A stretch of DNA of 64,000 bases from Alteromonas sp. KUL49 (GCF_006538345.1 NZ_BJKL01000002.1:186001-250000); one strand, 5' to 3'. Shown: positions 52,612 through 62,597, counted from the first letter of the stretch. Translations and numbers: made by a program. The notes: generated by a model from the letters alone, not told the origin.

Positions 52612-52878
52612 TTATCGCTTATCTTTGTTTGACTGCATGGCATCGAAGTTTAGAAACTTTGCCACAAAGATAGCTTGCCCCACTTCTCTATGAGTGATCT
52701 CCATTTCTCTACCCAATACTGACATGACGTATTGGTAGTCACCAGACACCTGTGTGCTCGTTGACGTAGTAACAACATCAAGAGCCTTATAAGTGTTGAT
52801 GCGTTCGATGAAGTCCTTTATTGGGCCTATGTAATCATTGACCAATGGATATAACGACAACTCAACCATTACGTTCAT
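52612..52878 (-). CDS. YkoF-like thiamine-binding protein
   Basis: 88 residues of the MTH1187/YkoF thiamine-binding family by pattern: VMVELSLYPLVNDYIGPIKDFIERI then STSTQVSGDYQYVM. This family binds thiamine or its pyrimidine part. It begins 12 bases after the receptor gene stop, so it is co-transcribed with it under the TPP riboswitch. Confidence 0.75.
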   Translation of the reverse strand: MNVMVELSLYPLVNDYIGPIKDFIERINTYKALDVVTTSTSTQVSGDYQYVMSVLGREMEITHREVGQAIFVAKFLNFDAMQSNKDKR

Positions 52879-52889
52879 AGTATTACACC

Positions 52890-54965
52890 TTAAAATTGAT
52901 AACGGATGGACACACCGTACTGACGGCCGTTTCCTAGCTGATAGTAATACTCATCAAAGGCGTACTCGTCTCGAGGGTCATTGCTAAATCCACCAAAACC
53001 ACGAGTATAGTACTCTCGGTCAAAAGCGTTCTTCACCCAAAAGGTGGTGCGCCAATCGCCAGCAAACCAAACTAACTCACTATTAACCAGCGTTGTTGCT
53101 GGAGAAATAGCATCGTGCCCGTCGGAAAAACGATGAGAATCTTTGAAGTCCACATCCACACGCCAAAGTACATTCTCTGAAACCTCTAATTCACTGAACA
53201 CATTCATGGTGTATTTAGGAGCTTGTGCTTGATCTTGTTCTTCAACAATACTGCCGTCGGCTTTTGTGAAACCTTCAAAAGTAGCATCTAAGTAACCTAA
53301 ACTTGCATCGAGGGTCCACGTATCAGTGGCATTCCACGACATCTCTAGCTCTACCCCTTGGTTAGTACCCAAGTCCGCATTATCGATAATGTCGATAAAG
53401 TCTGCGGTGCCATCGTCTCTTCTCAATACATCAAAATCACTGATTTGAGTATCTTGTCGATCCATATAGAACACTGCTGCTCTTACGGTCATATCGTCAT
53501 TCAACAACGAGCCCTTGAAACCCAACTCATAGTTCCAGTTATATTCTTCATCAAAGAAACGACGCTCTTCTGAAACTCGCTCATCAGAGTTAAAGCCTGC
53601 ACCTTTATAACCACGGGAAACACTAGCGTAATAAAAGTGTTTGCCTACCGCATATTGCAGTGCAAGTTTTCCACCCAGCATTGTTGTGTCTGTAGAACGG
53701 GCGATACCAGCGTTATCTGAATAATCAAAGCCGTAGTTTTCTGAACGAAGTCCCGCCAGTAAGCTCAACTGTTCGGTCAATTGCGTGGTGGTGTCTAGAT
53801 AAACAGCTCGAGTGGTGGGCTCGTAAGTGCTGGCGAAGTCGCTATCGGCATAGGTGTATTGACGTAGCAATTGCTCTTCGCTCGACTTATACAAAGCACC
53901 TACAGTCCAATCCGTTCTACCATCAAACAACGCAGTGTTTTGATTAGACACAAAACGCACTTCCGCAGTTTGGGTTTCTACGTCGCGAAAGTAAGAATCA
54001 AAAGATGTATAGCCCCACGGGTGGAAACCTGTGAACGTCCAGTCTTCATCATAGGCGTAACCAATATCATGCGATGCATAGGTACCGATAACAACAAAGT
54101 CACCACCGGCAGTTTGCGTGGTCGAACGTAGACTTAATGCATCGGTTTGATGGCGATCAAAACCCGGCTCATCTGAACGTGTTTTGCCATCATTGTCTAA
54201 AGAGAACGCGTCGTAACCGTTGTCAATGTCATACCAGCGGTAAGTTAACGCTAACTCACTTCTTTCACCCACTTGACCAGCAACAGCAATTTTTAATGCA
54301 GATTCATCAATGTTATTAGTGTCTTCTCTATCTAGATAGGTGTTCTCAATAAAGCCATCGCTTTGATTATGAACAAGAGCTACACGATAACCCCATGCAT
54401 CGTTGATCTCACCGCCGGTAGCAGCCTCTAAACGGAGCGTGTCTTGTGTTGCTAGTCTTAAATCGACATAGTTGTTGTCTGTGTCGCCCACAGCATTACT
54501 GGTAAGTTTAACCGCACCCGCGAGTGCGCCAGTACCAAACAGGGTAGCTTGTGGCCCACGGAACACTTCCACCTGTTGCATGTCAAAAATGAGACCCGAA
54601 GCGGCAAGACCTGAAAAATCAAAGTCATCAACAAAGAAGCTTACCGATGGATTGATAGGTTCACGAAACTGGCTACGTTCACCAATACCGCGAATCTGCA
54701 CAAAACGACCACGAGATGCGCCTGCGGCAAAGTTCACATTAGGAATACTCGACAGTAAGCTGTCGACATGGTCAGGTTGACGGCTTTGCAGACGTTCCGC
54801 ATCAACGACTGTGGCGCTGGCACTTAATTGGTCAAGTATGGTTTGGCGAAAATCACCACTAACGACAATGCGTTCAATGTCTTGGTTAGTTTCCGTGTTT
54901 TGTGATTGTGCGTGTACTGCAACAGACGCAGCGAGTAACGAAAGGCAAAATGTTGCTTTTTTCAT
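52890..54965 (-). CDS. TonB-dependent receptor for thiamine (predicted)
   Basis: 691 residues. Signal peptide (KKATFCLSLLAASVAVHAQ), TonB-box-like IERIVVSGDF, plug (about 45-150: TVVDAERLQ, RGIGERSQF, RGPQATLFGTGALAGAV) and a beta-barrel ending in IRYQF. No STN domain. The TPP riboswitch directly upstream is the evidence for thiamine or a thiamine-related compound as substrate; this link is known in Alteromonadales from comparative genomics. No inner-membrane thiamine transporter gene is in the neighbourhood. Confidence 0.85.
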   Translation of the reverse strand: MKKATFCLSLLAASVAVHAQSQNTETNQDIERIVVSGDFRQTILDQLSASATVVDAERLQSRQPDHVDSLLSSIPNVNFAAGASRGRFVQIRGIGERSQFREPINPSVSFFVDDFDFSGLAASGLIFDMQQVEVFRGPQATLFGTGALAGAVKLTSNAVGDTDNNYVDLRLATQDTLRLEAATGGEINDAWGYRVALVHNQSDGFIENTYLDREDTNNIDESALKIAVAGQVGERSELALTYRWYDIDNGYDAFSLDNDGKTRSDEPGFDRHQTDALSLRSTTQTAGGDFVVIGTYASHDIGYAYDEDWTFTGFHPWGYTSFDSYFRDVETQTAEVRFVSNQNTALFDGRTDWTVGALYKSSEEQLLRQYTYADSDFASTYEPTTRAVYLDTTTQLTEQLSLLAGLRSENYGFDYSDNAGIARSTDTTMLGGKLALQYAVGKHFYYASVSRGYKGAGFNSDERVSEERRFFDEEYNWNYELGFKGSLLNDDMTVRAAVFYMDRQDTQISDFDVLRRDDGTADFIDIIDNADLGTNQGVELEMSWNATDTWTLDASLGYLDATFEGFTKADGSIVEEQDQAQAPKYTMNVFSELEVSENVLWRVDVDFKDSHRFSDGHDAISPATTLVNSELVWFAGDWRTTFWVKNAFDREYYTRGFGGFSNDPRDEYAFDEYYYQLGNGRQYGVSIRYQF

Positions 54966-55032
54966 GGGATCCTTTATCCATAAATAGAAAAAAGATCCGG
55001 TTTATCGGCAGGTAATCAGGCTGTATTGTAAA

Positions 55033-55135
55033 CCATCCCTACGCCGGCATTATCCGGATCAGGTAAAGGGTTCCTGCTCATGCAGATCTCAGCCACAAGT
55101 TGTCGTCAACAACGAAAAATCGTGGGCACCCCTTG
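55033..55135 (-). ncRNA. TPP (THI-box) riboswitch
   Basis: Read on the minus strand the conserved elements appear in order: GGGGTGCCC, then GGCTGAGA, then ACCCTT, ACCTGATCCGGATAATGCC and GGCGTAGGGA. The helix after the first block is extended (P3 arm). It is 68 bases upstream of the receptor start. TPP binding would lower expression of the receptor and YkoF-like genes. Confidence 0.95.
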
Positions 55136-55233
55136 GTATCTGTAGTTGATATCACTAACTACATGCGCGGCAGTGTACCAGCCACCAGCACACCGTCAAG
55201 AAAAGAAGTAGTCGTTGTAAGAATAACTAAGTC

Positions 55234-55653
55234 TTAATCGTGGTTAAGATTCAGTTGACGTACTTCCTCCTCAGTTTGAGTTTTTAACCCTTCAAGCGTC
55301 TTACCGTGCGGTACAGGTTTTCTAGTGTTTGGATCGACCATGACGAAAACAATATCATCTGCAAAACAAATGGTTTTCTTGGTAGCTTTGTTTCTGACCA
55401 AGCAACTTACGGTAATCGAAGACCGTCCAACCGATTTTGTTTCCAATCCAAATTCAACAATATCGCCCTGAAGTGCAGGAGACTCAAAACTAATCTCACC
55501 AATGTGCTTAGTTACAAGACAATTGGTTTCTAATTGACAAATTGCCCATATGGCAGCCTCTTCGTCAATCCATTCCAGTGCTCGTCCACCAAACAGGGAA
55601 CCAGCATAATTTAGGTCATTGGGCATAACGAGGCGGCGTGATAAAAAGCGCAT
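55234..55653 (-). CDS. Acyl-CoA thioesterase, hotdog fold
   Basis: 139 residues of the YciA/long-chain acyl-CoA hydrolase group. MPNDLNYAGSLFGGRALEWIDEEAA contains the conserved hotdog helix with the catalytic Asp/Glu, followed by GDIVEFGLETKSVGRSSITV. It hydrolyses acyl-CoA to free acid and CoA. Divergent from tmcA with 60 bases between. Confidence 0.85.
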   Translation of the reverse strand: MRFLSRRLVMPNDLNYAGSLFGGRALEWIDEEAAIWAICQLETNCLVTKHIGEISFESPALQGDIVEFGLETKSVGRSSITVSCLVRNKATKKTICFADDIVFVMVDPNTRKPVPHGKTLEGLKTQTEEEVRQLNLNHD

Positions 55654-55713
55654 TCGTAATCCTTTGGGTAAATCGTTACTATTGGGTTTGGATTATATAT
55701 AAAAACGACGCGG

Positions 55714-57774
55714 ATGGCTCACTCCACTCTTGCCCACTGGCTGTTTTCGCCTTACGAATCTCAAAATAATCACTTTCACCGCAGATGTCTGATTATCTCA
55801 GGCGGTGAGTCTTGGTGTTCTGAAGTCATTGACGATGTGTTGAAACAACGGCCCAAAAAGCTCAGCGCAGCACTGTTAGGGCGAAATTTATTAGTGAATC
55901 AAAACGCATCAGATAAATCTGTGACTAGTGCCAAAAGTCGACAGCATTTATTAGGGCAAACCGTCGATATAGGTGTGTTGTTTTGCTTCAACGAGTTTCG
56001 TCCCTCGGATCTATTGGCGCTCGCTGGCACTATTCAATACCACGGCACTTTGATTATTGTATGCCCAGAACTAGACCAATGGACACAACACCTCAGCGTT
56101 ACACAACCAGCCTATCTGACTCATGGATTTAACATTTCACACAGCGAATATATTGCCAGATTTATCTCGTCTCTAGAGCAGTATCATTTAGGACACTACA
56201 CGCAAAAAGATCACTTCTTTCCAACGTACAAACAGGCTAAACCACATGCAACAGTATCACCACCTTTCAGATCCAAAGATCAGTTGGAGGTCTTTGCAAA
56301 GTGGAACCATGAATGGCAGCTGAAAGAAAAAAGCAACCCATTTAACGCCATAGTTACAGGCGCAAGAGGACGCGGAAAATCTACCTTGATTGGCATTTGG
56401 ATTGAGTCTTTACTGGCAGATGGACTCACCATTGCAGTGACAAGTTCCCACGTGGACAGCATTTCACCCATAGTAGACCGCGACTCGCTTAAGCCTTACA
56501 TGACCAATGGCAAGCTTGCATGGTTGGCAACCGACAACCCTACTCTGTGTAGCGCAAACTACGACCTACTAGTGGTTGACGAGGCGGCGAGTATACCTGT
56601 CCCTACTTTGCTACGCCTACTAGGTCACCACACTCACTGGCTACTAAGCACAACTATGTTTGGTTACGAAGGCAGTGGGCAGGGCTTTTACCACCGTATG
56701 CTGTTTCCCCTTATCGAAAAAGGTGCACATCACTATCAAGTGAACACGCCGCTTAGATGGTACGAGAATGACCCTGTAGAACAATGGCTAAACGATACGT
56801 TATTGTTTTCCCCTCTAACTCAAGAACATCTGCCATCCGAAAATATTGATAACGAAACATTGAGGTATGAGATAACACAGTTTGCAACACTCAGTGAGTT
56901 AGAGTTGCAACAAGTGATGAAACTCTTGAGTCTGGCACATTATCAAACCACGCCAGATGACATGATGCGAATGATTGACGCCCCCGATCTGTTATTGTGT
57001 GTTCAAAGAAATAATGAACGTATTGTGGGCACTACAATTGTTAATATTGAGGGCGGAGGCACACTATCTGGATTGGAAGAACGCATAGCCGCGGGGTCTC
57101 GCCGACCTAAAGGGCACTTGGGCATCCAGCGTCTTGCCCTGCTTTGTGCAGCTACGGAACTACTTCAGCACACCTATTGGCGTATTAACCGTATCGCCGT
57201 GCTACCAGAACTTCAGGGAAATGGCTTAGGCTCTGCAATGCTTAGCTACATTCAAGAGCAAGCGCAAAGCACTGGCATTGACGGGCTATTGAGCTCCTTC
57301 GGCAGTACTCCACAGTTAACCCACTTTTGGCAGCAAAACCAATTTGAGCTTGTTGATAAAGGCATAAAAACAAACAAGGCCAGTGGGCAAACAAGTGGTT
57401 TAGTGATCAAAGCACTGTCTCGGCGATCAAAGCAATGCTCGGAAAAGCTGAGTTACTTATACACACTGAGTCAATCGCCAGAAGATTTTGCACAACTGCC
57501 TAGCTGGGTAAGAGCTGTCTATCTGGCTAAACTCAACCAGTTTTGCGAAGGCAGTCGAAATCTAGACAATCTAGGGACGGCAATCCAATCCATTGCAAAT
57601 GAAGAACACTTTCTTGTTGGAGTGGCCAACCGAGCATTAATTGTTAAACAACTCACTCAGCAATCAATTAATATATCTGAACTTCAACAAGATACAGGTG
57701 TAAACGGAAAAAAAGCGGTAATAGCTTGGTTGAGACAGCAAGTGCGTAAGTGGTTGGAAATCATTGAACATTAA
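55714..57774 (+). CDS. tmcA: tRNA(Met) cytidine acetyltransferase TmcA
   Basis: Acetylates the wobble cytidine of elongator tRNA-Met using ATP and acetyl-CoA. It has 686 residues. Domains: N-terminal DUF1726-like part, a helicase-type ATPase with Walker A GARGRGKSTL (near residue 219) and Walker B VVDEAASIP, then a GNAT acetyltransferase with RIAVLPELQGNGLGSAML (about 500) and a C-terminal tRNA-binding tail. Confidence 0.93.
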   Translation: MAHSTLAHWLFSPYESQNNHFHRRCLIISGGESWCSEVIDDVLKQRPKKLSAALLGRNLLVNQNASDKSVTSAKSRQHLLGQTVDIGVLFCFNEFRPSDLLALAGTIQYHGTLIIVCPELDQWTQHLSVTQPAYLTHGFNISHSEYIARFISSLEQYHLGHYTQKDHFFPTYKQAKPHATVSPPFRSKDQLEVFAKWNHEWQLKEKSNPFNAIVTGARGRGKSTLIGIWIESLLADGLTIAVTSSHVDSISPIVDRDSLKPYMTNGKLAWLATDNPTLCSANYDLLVVDEAASIPVPTLLRLLGHHTHWLLSTTMFGYEGSGQGFYHRMLFPLIEKGAHHYQVNTPLRWYENDPVEQWLNDTLLFSPLTQEHLPSENIDNETLRYEITQFATLSELELQQVMKLLSLAHYQTTPDDMMRMIDAPDLLLCVQRNNERIVGTTIVNIEGGGTLSGLEERIAAGSRRPKGHLGIQRLALLCAATELLQHTYWRINRIAVLPELQGNGLGSAMLSYIQEQAQSTGIDGLLSSFGSTPQLTHFWQQNQFELVDKGIKTNKASGQTSGLVIKALSRRSKQCSEKLSYLYTLSQSPEDFAQLPSWVRAVYLAKLNQFCEGSRNLDNLGTAIQSIANEEHFLVGVANRALIVKQLTQQSINISELQQDTGVNGKKAVIAWLRQQVRKWLEIIEH

Positions 57775-57817
57775 AATATTGATGCTCTAACTTACCACAG
57801 AATGAATAAGTAGCATC

Positions 57818-57921
57818 AGGGAAGGCAATGGACTTTTTACAGCCGTCTGAGGCATGAATGCCGAAGCCGAGCCCACAGGGATGTGTTTACGGCGTGCAGT
57901 AAAAAGTCCATTGCTTTCCCT
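57818..57921. repeat. Dispersed long-hairpin element, copy 3
   Basis: Between convergent tmcA and the phosphatase gene. Arms 57818-57840 and 57899-57921 pair over 23 bases with one mismatch. The core is in minus orientation (AGCCGTCTGAGGCAT, GCCGAAGCCGAGCCCACAGG, TTTACGGCGTGCAGTAAA). Probably a bidirectional terminator. Confidence 0.8.
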
Positions 57922-57983
57922 TGGCGAGACCAATTCAACTTTCCAGTTTACATTGGCCTACGCTGGAGCATTGCCAATTATCG

Positions 57984-59444
57984 TTACTGACAGCGCCAAT
58001 CTTGAGTAAAGTCACAGGCATCGCTAGTACCGTCACTGCCTGAAGAACCTTGCTCCACAGGTAACTCCGGAGTCGCCGTAACTTCTGGTACGTCGACCAT
58101 TGGTTTATTCTGAAGCATCTGAAAAATCTTCTTCGCAATATCCGTGTTGTCTATTTGTCCGGCAAACGTCTCATGCCCAGCACCGAAGGCAAACACTTCA
58201 ACGTCAACACCAGTGTGCCCTCCCGTGGTCCAGCCTGTATTGGTTTTTTCATCAAGAAAAGTCTTGATAGTGGTGTAACGAGTGACATCATCCTCTTTAG
58301 CCACATCATCAAACATGGCAATTTCTTCCGCGCTCAACTCGAATCCAAGCATTTCCTCAACGTAACGCCCAGGTGATTCTTGCTCCACCATTGCTGTGGT
58401 AATGAACGGGGCTGATGCTTTTAGTGAGGTTAAGTAATTTGGAGACCAGCGATAATCGCCTCCTGCACCAATAGTTAGACCACCAGTGCTGTGATCAGCG
58501 GTTAATACAACCAAAGTATCAGGGTTTTCTTCGACATATGACTGAAGGTAGGCCATCGCTAGGGCCAAATCATCCATTTCAGTCATTGCCGAACCTATAT
58601 CATTGGCATGTCCCGCCCAATCCACCTGGCTTGCCTCAACAAGTAAGAAAAATCCATTGGGGTTTTCTAGGTGTTTGATAGCGTGCTTGGTCATATATTC
58701 CAAACGATTGTCACGCACATCGTCAAGCACAGGAGGAAGTGCAATAGGTGCGAACAGACCAATAACGTTGCTACCTTTGGGTACAGAAGCAAGGCGATTA
58801 TAAGAGTCAGCGTACTCGAATCCTGCATCAATAAACTGCGCCAATACATCTCGATCTTCACGTTCAAAGTAAGAGGTGCCACCACCTAACATTACGTTTG
58901 CAACAAACTCTCCGTTTACTCGCACATCGTAAAAGTCATCAGCTATTTCGTTGTAATTCCGTCGGCTTTCATTATGGGCAATATAGGACGCAGGTGTGGC
59001 GTGAACGATTTGAGACGTGACTGCTAACCCAGTTCTCATACCCCGGGCCTTCGCAAAGTGCATCACTGATTTGAGCGGCTGTTTGTTGACGTCAACACCA
59101 ATAGCACCATTGTACGATTTAGTCCCAGTAGCTAGCGCAGTTGCCGCTGCAGCAGAATCGGTAACGTAGCCAGAAACACTATCAGGGTAAGTAGATGCCA
59201 TACCCATTAGCCATTGATCGAATATGACTGACTCTACATTTGGAGTAGATGGATCATCGGCATAGTTTCTATATGCGCCGGTGTAAGCGGGCCCCATACC
59301 GTCAGCCACTACCATAATTATGTTTTTAGGTTGGTTTGAAACAGATTCCGATACGGTGCTCTCTTCGGTTACAGAACATCCCGCTAATGATAATGTGAGA
59401 GATAAACCAAGCGCCATTGCTTGGAAGGTTTTACGCTTTGTCAT
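57984..59444 (-). CDS. Alkaline phosphatase lipoprotein
   Basis: 486 residues from ATG 59444 (AGGGAAG upstream; the frame to 59471 is not needed). The signal ends in a lipobox (LTLSLAGCS). The PhoA-type core has VVADGMGPAY with a metal Asp, the catalytic Ser in VTDSAAAATALATGTKSYNG, VEASQVDWAGHAND, LTADHSTGG and TGGHTG. It frees phosphate from organic phosphates in the periplasm. The C-terminus ends in a Cys/Trp motif (CDFTQDWRCQ). In the +1 frame a further WQCSSVGQCKLES follows, so the last part may be frameshifted. Confidence 0.88.
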   Translation of the reverse strand: MTKRKTFQAMALGLSLTLSLAGCSVTEESTVSESVSNQPKNIIMVVADGMGPAYTGAYRNYADDPSTPNVESVIFDQWLMGMASTYPDSVSGYVTDSAAAATALATGTKSYNGAIGVDVNKQPLKSVMHFAKARGMRTGLAVTSQIVHATPASYIAHNESRRNYNEIADDFYDVRVNGEFVANVMLGGGTSYFEREDRDVLAQFIDAGFEYADSYNRLASVPKGSNVIGLFAPIALPPVLDDVRDNRLEYMTKHAIKHLENPNGFFLLVEASQVDWAGHANDIGSAMTEMDDLALAMAYLQSYVEENPDTLVVLTADHSTGGLTIGAGGDYRWSPNYLTSLKASAPFITTAMVEQESPGRYVEEMLGFELSAEEIAMFDDVAKEDDVTRYTTIKTFLDEKTNTGWTTGGHTGVDVEVFAFGAGHETFAGQIDNTDIAKKIFQMLQNKPMVDVPEVTATPELPVEQGSSGSDGTSDACDFTQDWRCQ

Positions 59445-59655
59445 TAATGCTTCCCTGAGTAATGCTCTCATTTTGACGAAGGGCCAGAATGAACAATCTC
59501 ATATGGTGATCTAAATGCGTGATATTTGTGTGACTTCAGACAAAAACTTGTGCCCGATTTCAACTATCAATCCGCTTACTCCGATTATTTTAAGATACTA
59601 GGAGTTTAGATAAAAGCAAAAGCGTTAAAACAACACTAATGTAAGAGCATCAAAA

Positions 59656-60615
59656 TTAACTATTTTTGTTTGCTGCCAAATACTCTCTTAAACGTTCCTG
59701 AGCCACATCAACGAGCATATCAGGCTGAAACTTTGAGATAAATCGGTTGCATCCAACTTTCTCAACCATGGCATCATTAAAGCTACCACTTAAAGAGGTG
59801 TTTAATGCAATAAACAAATCCGACATTCTGGGGTCATTTCTCACCTCTGCCGTTAAGCGATAGCCATCCATTTCTGGCATCTCAGCATCTGTGAACATCA
59901 TTAAAATCTCATCGCTTGGTCGTTTGCCCTCATCCGCCCACGATTGTAAAAGTTTGAGTGCATCGGCTCCGTTCTTGCGTTCAATAATAGAAATACCCAA
60001 TTGAGCCAATGTATCTCGAATCTGTTTTCTTGCAGTGCCTGAGTCATCGACAACCAGTATTTGTTTACCCGCGAAATAACCAGAGATTTCCTCATCTAAT
60101 ACTTCGTCTGAGATCTTGGTATCGTAATCAATGATTTCTGCCAGAACTTTTTCTACATCAATAATTTCAACTAACTCTTTACTGCCTTGAATATCAATCT
60201 GAGTAATCGCGGTGAGGTAGTTTTGTTTACCAATACTATTCGGAGGTGGCTGAATATTGTCCCATGAGGTATTCACTATACTGAGCACTTGCCCGATTAA
60301 AAATCCCTGAACGGTCCTATTGTACTCAGTAATAATCACGTTATTTGATTCAGGAGCCTCACCAGAACCTCGAATTTTTATAGCTTGTCGCAAGTCTATA
60401 ATCGGTATTGCACTGCCTCGGTAATTCATTACCCCTTTCAGGTTTTTGTGGGACCCAGGCATGCTGTTCAAGGTTGGAACACCGATAACTTCTTTTATCT
60501 TGAACACATTCATCGCAAAAATGTGACGACTACCAAGCTGGAACATTAACAACTCAAGACGATTTTCACCGACGAGTTTTGTTCGTTGATCGACTGAGGA
60601 GAGTACGCCATTCAT
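59656..60615 (-). CDS. cheV: Chemotaxis protein CheV
   Basis: 319 residues. A CheW-like coupling domain (about 15-165, LLMFQLGSRHIFAMNVFKIKEVI, NYRGSAIPIIDL) is followed by a response-regulator receiver (about 188-305) with the acidic pocket VVDDSG, phospho-acceptor Asp in MFTDAEMPEMDG and the conserved Lys in FISKFQ. It links receptors to CheA and tunes adaptation. Single gene. Confidence 0.93.
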   Translation of the reverse strand: MNGVLSSVDQRTKLVGENRLELLMFQLGSRHIFAMNVFKIKEVIGVPTLNSMPGSHKNLKGVMNYRGSAIPIIDLRQAIKIRGSGEAPESNNVIITEYNRTVQGFLIGQVLSIVNTSWDNIQPPPNSIGKQNYLTAITQIDIQGSKELVEIIDVEKVLAEIIDYDTKISDEVLDEEISGYFAGKQILVVDDSGTARKQIRDTLAQLGISIIERKNGADALKLLQSWADEGKRPSDEILMMFTDAEMPEMDGYRLTAEVRNDPRMSDLFIALNTSLSGSFNDAMVEKVGCNRFISKFQPDMLVDVAQERLREYLAANKNS

Positions 60616-60946
60616 CGCTTGAATACACCGTATAACAATTTCATAAACACAGACCTAATAATCCGACTTCACTCATATTTAAAGAATAATCCAAAGCTTA
60701 CATACATATTGCGGTTTTTACATTGTCCATTGTGCTAAATATGCACGGATGAAGCGTTACGATAAATTAACCCTAACGGGGTATCTCATCGACAAAACCA
60801 TTCACATAAAAAATGACCACAATCTAAAATATATATTTTTATTATTTTACTCTCACCTCTAGGATGAAATGGAGTTCAACGAAACGCACCAACGACGTTT
60901 CGAACAGTACAGTTAACAAACACTATTATAGTCGGGAGAGACGCTC
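60616..60946. other. Intergenic region between divergent cheV and aceA
   Basis: 331 bases with both promoters. A GGGAGAG site precedes aceA. AT-rich; no repeat or riboswitch I can identify. Confidence 0.5.
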
Positions 60947-62542
60947 ATGTCGCAATATCAACAAGACATTGATAACTTCGCTACTCTAAAAGCAGCACAA
61001 AAAGGTACTTGGGAAGGTATTAATCCAGAGTACGCTGCTCGTATGAAGATTCAGAATCGTTTCAAAACCGGTTTAGACATTGCCCGTTACACAGCAAGCA
61101 TCATGCGCAAAGACATGGCTGAGTACGATGCAGATTCATCGCAATACACACAATCACTCGGATGCTGGCACGGTTTCGTAGGGCAACAAAAAATGTTGTC
61201 AGTTAAAAAACACCAGGGCACAACTAATAAGAGCTACCTTTACCTCTCTGGTTGGATGGTCGCTGCATTACGTTCTGAATTCGGTCCATTGCCTGACCAA
61301 TCAATGCACGAAAAAACTTCTGTTTCTGCGCTTATTGAAGAACTATATACTTTCCTGCGTCAGGCAGATGCCCGTGAGTTAGGCGATTTATTCCATAAAC
61401 TAGATGATGCCAAAGCCAACGGTGGCGATGTTGCGGCAATTCAAGCTGAAATCGACAATTACGAAACCCATGTTGTTCCAATTATCGCAGACATAGATGC
61501 AGGTTTTGGTAACGAAGAAGCAACCTACTTGCTTGCCAAACAAATGATTGAAGCAGGTGCTTGTTGTATCCAAATCGAGAACCAAGTTTCTGACGCTAAG
61601 CAATGCGGTCACCAAGACGGTAAAGTTACCGTTCCTCATGAAGATTTCTTAGCGAAAATTAATGCGGTTCGTTATGCTTTCTTGGAACTGGGTGTAGATG
61701 AAGGTGTTATCGTTGCTCGTACTGACTCACTAGGCGCCGGTCTAACTCAGAAAATCCCAGTATCGACTTCAGAGGGCGACTTAGCGTCACAGTACAATGC
61801 GTTCCTAAAAACCACTACAGTATCGAGTGCTGCTGACCTTTCAGAAGGTGACCTAATACTCAAGCAAGGCGGTGAACTAGTGAAGCCAGAACGTCTACCG
61901 AATGGTTTATTCCGCTTTAAAGACAACACTGGTTTTGACCGTGTAGTACTTGATTGTGTAACTTCGCTACAGCACGGTGCTGACTTGCTTTGGATTGAAA
62001 CGGAGAAACCACACGTTGGCCAAATCGCGGAAATGGTAAATGCTATCCGTGAACAAGTACCTAACGCGAAGCTCGTGTACAACAACTCTCCGTCGTTCAA
62101 CTGGACACTTAACTTCCGTCAGCAAGTATTTGATGCGTGGACTGAGGAAGGTAAGGATGTTTCAGGTTACGACCGCGCTAAGCTGATGTCTGCAGATTAC
62201 GATGACTCTGAACTTGCTGCGGCAGCGGATGAGAAAATCAAGAGCTTCCAAGCGGATGCTGCTCGCGAGGCTGGTATTTTCCACCACCTTATCACACTGC
62301 CTACGTACCACACTGCAGCATTGTCTACAGACAACTTGGCTAAAGGATACTTTGGTGAGGAAGGTATGTTGGCTTATGTGCGTGGTGTTCAGCGTCAGGA
62401 AATTCGCCAGGGTCTAGCGTGTGTTAAACACCAAGCTATGGCAGGCTCTGACCTTGGTGATACTCACAAAGAGTACTTCTCTGGTGACGGTGCTCTTAAA
62501 GCCTCTGGTGAAGACAACACGATGAATCAATTTGATGTATAA
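60947..62542 (+). CDS. aceA: Isocitrate lyase
   Basis: Splits isocitrate into succinate and glyoxylate, the first step of the glyoxylate shunt. It has 531 residues, the longer form typical of Pseudomonas and Alteromonas rather than the 434-residue E. coli type. The catalytic loop is seen as KQCGHQDGK near residue 222, with ADIDAGFGNEEATYLLAKQ before it and VARTDSLGAGLT after. A perfect terminator follows. glcB, the partner enzyme, starts 1.3 kb downstream. Confidence 0.94.
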   Translation: MSQYQQDIDNFATLKAAQKGTWEGINPEYAARMKIQNRFKTGLDIARYTASIMRKDMAEYDADSSQYTQSLGCWHGFVGQQKMLSVKKHQGTTNKSYLYLSGWMVAALRSEFGPLPDQSMHEKTSVSALIEELYTFLRQADARELGDLFHKLDDAKANGGDVAAIQAEIDNYETHVVPIIADIDAGFGNEEATYLLAKQMIEAGACCIQIENQVSDAKQCGHQDGKVTVPHEDFLAKINAVRYAFLELGVDEGVIVARTDSLGAGLTQKIPVSTSEGDLASQYNAFLKTTTVSSAADLSEGDLILKQGGELVKPERLPNGLFRFKDNTGFDRVVLDCVTSLQHGADLLWIETEKPHVGQIAEMVNAIREQVPNAKLVYNNSPSFNWTLNFRQQVFDAWTEEGKDVSGYDRAKLMSADYDDSELAAAADEKIKSFQADAAREAGIFHHLITLPTYHTAALSTDNLAKGYFGEEGMLAYVRGVQRQEIRQGLACVKHQAMAGSDLGDTHKEYFSGDGALKASGEDNTMNQFDV

Positions 62543-62564
62543 ACATTAGTGCAAAGCATCTCCT

Positions 62565-62597
62565 AAAAAGAGCACCAAGTTGGTGCTCTTTTTTTAT
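62565..62597 (+). terminator. Rho-independent terminator of aceA
   Basis: AAAAGAGCACCA / TGGTGCTCTTTT with a 3-base loop and a T run, 23 bases past the aceA stop. Confidence 0.92.
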
